This document shows positions 63,755 to 64,000 of a stretch of DNA of 64,000 nt, one piece after another. This stretch comes from Oasisia sp. SBJ-2009. Taxonomy: Eukaryota; Annelida; Polychaeta; Sabellida; Siboglinidae. Location: NCBI GenBank assembly GCA_964017155.1, contig OZ024856.1, forward strand, positions 8,569,811 to 8,633,810, in the 5' to 3' direction. The translations under genes and the position numbers were made by a program. The notes under the pieces were generated by a model that saw only the letters and a list, made by a program, of their open reading frames with translations, was not told the DNA's origin and ran no database searches. Position 1 is the stretch's first letter. Every line of letters begins with the position of its first letter.

Positions 63755-64000
63755 TTCGGAAATTACGCTAATCACCCTCAAAGTTCGCTTACGCCAATGC
63801 AAAGTTATTTTCACATCTGAAACCTACAATGTACCACTACTATTCGTGACATTTGTGGATTCGCATGGTTCCCAGGGCGAACAGTCAAGTACAAGTGGTC
63901 CTGCTTCGAAACGCGTACCTATTTTTTCGGAAATTACGTTAAACTCCCTTAAATGCGTTCGCGCCAAATTAACGGTATTATCTCATCGGAAAACTACATC
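63755..64000 (+). repeat. Partial trailing p1 plus p2
   Basis: p1 occupies 63755-63925 and p2 begins at 63926 and is cut at the window end. Its private marks (gcgaacagtc, cttcgaaacgcg) match the block 6 trimer near 56655-56690, so the array, and the duplicated block, continue to the right. Confidence 0.93.

Larger units (their letters stand above)
1..64000 (+). repeat. Satellite array filling the window (subunit about 172 bp, trimer 515 bp, hexamer 1031 bp)
   Basis: The same sequence recurs head to tail from the first to the last base. Anchoring on the shared start ttcggaaatt that opens each type-1 subunit gives 124 trimer starts, the first at 321 and the last at 63755, a mean spacing of about 515.7 bp. 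Every copy is in the same orientation and no foreign insertion or inversion interrupts it. Trimers of two classes, p and q, normally alternate to give 1031 bp. The array runs off both window edges, so its true length is unknown. Such long, homogenised, non-coding arrays are typical of eukaryotic centromeric, pericentromeric or subtelomeric DNA; which of these applies cannot be told from sequence alone. I do not recognise the family. Confidence 0.98.
58991..64000 (+). repeat. Block 7: second copy of block 5 with loss of three trimers
   Basis: Trimer starts are 59110 q, 59626 p, 60141 q, 60658 p, 61175 q, 61691 p (ending in a p3/q3 hybrid), 62206 p, 62721 q, 63237 (p1/q1 hybrid) and 63755 p (partial, with p2 from 63926 cut by the window end). 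Shared private marks with block 5 include acgaagtacc, TCTAGA at 59578-59583, gccgatataag near 60010, ggattagcatg near 62826 and the p1/q1 hybrid. Two extra single bases occur near 60705 (caaaaatt) and 60831 (T run). Confidence 0.92.
59110..64000 (+). repeat. Large duplicated block, copy 2 (partner 50339-56775)
   Basis: Second copy, running to the window end. Compared with the partner it lacks 1547 bp, three trimers, across the junction at 62073-62111. It joins directly to the diverged block 6 on its left, so block 6 sits between the two copies and also begins again at the right edge, as expected if the amplified unit included block 6. Confidence 0.88.

Noticed and set aside
1..64000. CRISPR array
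   Set aside because: Repeats are about 172 and 515 bp with no unique spacers of constant length; every base belongs to the repeat.
1..64000. CENP-B box
   Set aside because: I looked for the TTCG-N4-A-N2-CGGG pattern and its complement. The nearest stretches, ttcgttagttttatgg and cccgaactagaaatcg, do not fit.
1..64000. Known families: alpha satellite, Drosophila 1.688 and Chironomus telomeric repeats
   Set aside because: Monomer length near 171 bp recalls alpha satellite, but the sequence does not match. Short AT-rich similarities to 1.688 as I remember it are not collinear. A database search of the three subunit types would decide; a long collinear hit would overturn this.
1..64000. Telomeric repeats, rRNA or histone gene cluster
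   Set aside because: No short G-rich telomere motif, no rRNA or tRNA-like segment and no protein-coding cluster is visible in any unit.

Overview
The whole 64 kb window is one uninterrupted tandem satellite array. I see no gene, RNA gene, transposon, CRISPR array or unique flanking DNA at either edge. An array this long, with nested higher-order repeats and no coding content, is typical of eukaryotic heterochromatin: centromeric, pericentromeric or subtelomeric. The species cannot be read from the sequence. An insect or other invertebrate is a reasonable guess, but I do not recognise the satellite family.

The array is built in layers. The basic subunit is about 172 bp and comes in three diverged types of 171, 176/177 and 168 bp, always in the order 1-2-3 and always on the same strand. 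One 1-2-3 set is a trimer of about 515 bp; I placed 124 trimer starts. Two trimer classes, called p and q here, normally alternate, giving a hexamer of 1031 bp (p1 p2 p3 q1 q2 q3; reference copy 321-1351). Variants of q add a further local period of 2062 bp.

Layout: 1-9270 is regular pq array, ending in a q1/p2 hybrid. 9271-35247 is regular pq array with the most homogeneous copies and the 2062-bp period. 35248-41538 is pq array with more private variants. 41539-48764 is rearranged: p trimers are lost and a p-q-q unit of about 1548 bp repeats three times. 48765-56168 is pq array again. 56169-58990 is a diverged local subfamily. 58991-64000 is a second copy of about 50.3-56.8 kb lacking three trimers.

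Several multi-kilobase blocks recur inside the window: 1-7445 with 17016-23428, about 10.04-13.28 kb with 15.19-18.44 kb, and about 50.3-56.8 kb with 59.1-64.0 kb. Differences between copies are whole numbers of trimers plus scattered single-base changes. All hybrid junctions are in register with the 515-bp trimer, and none joins different subunit types. The array therefore looks shaped by unequal exchange and short conversion between trimers. Open reading frames of 60-140 codons occur throughout on both strands, but they overlap in several frames, copy the repeat period and break at random indels, so none is annotated as a gene.
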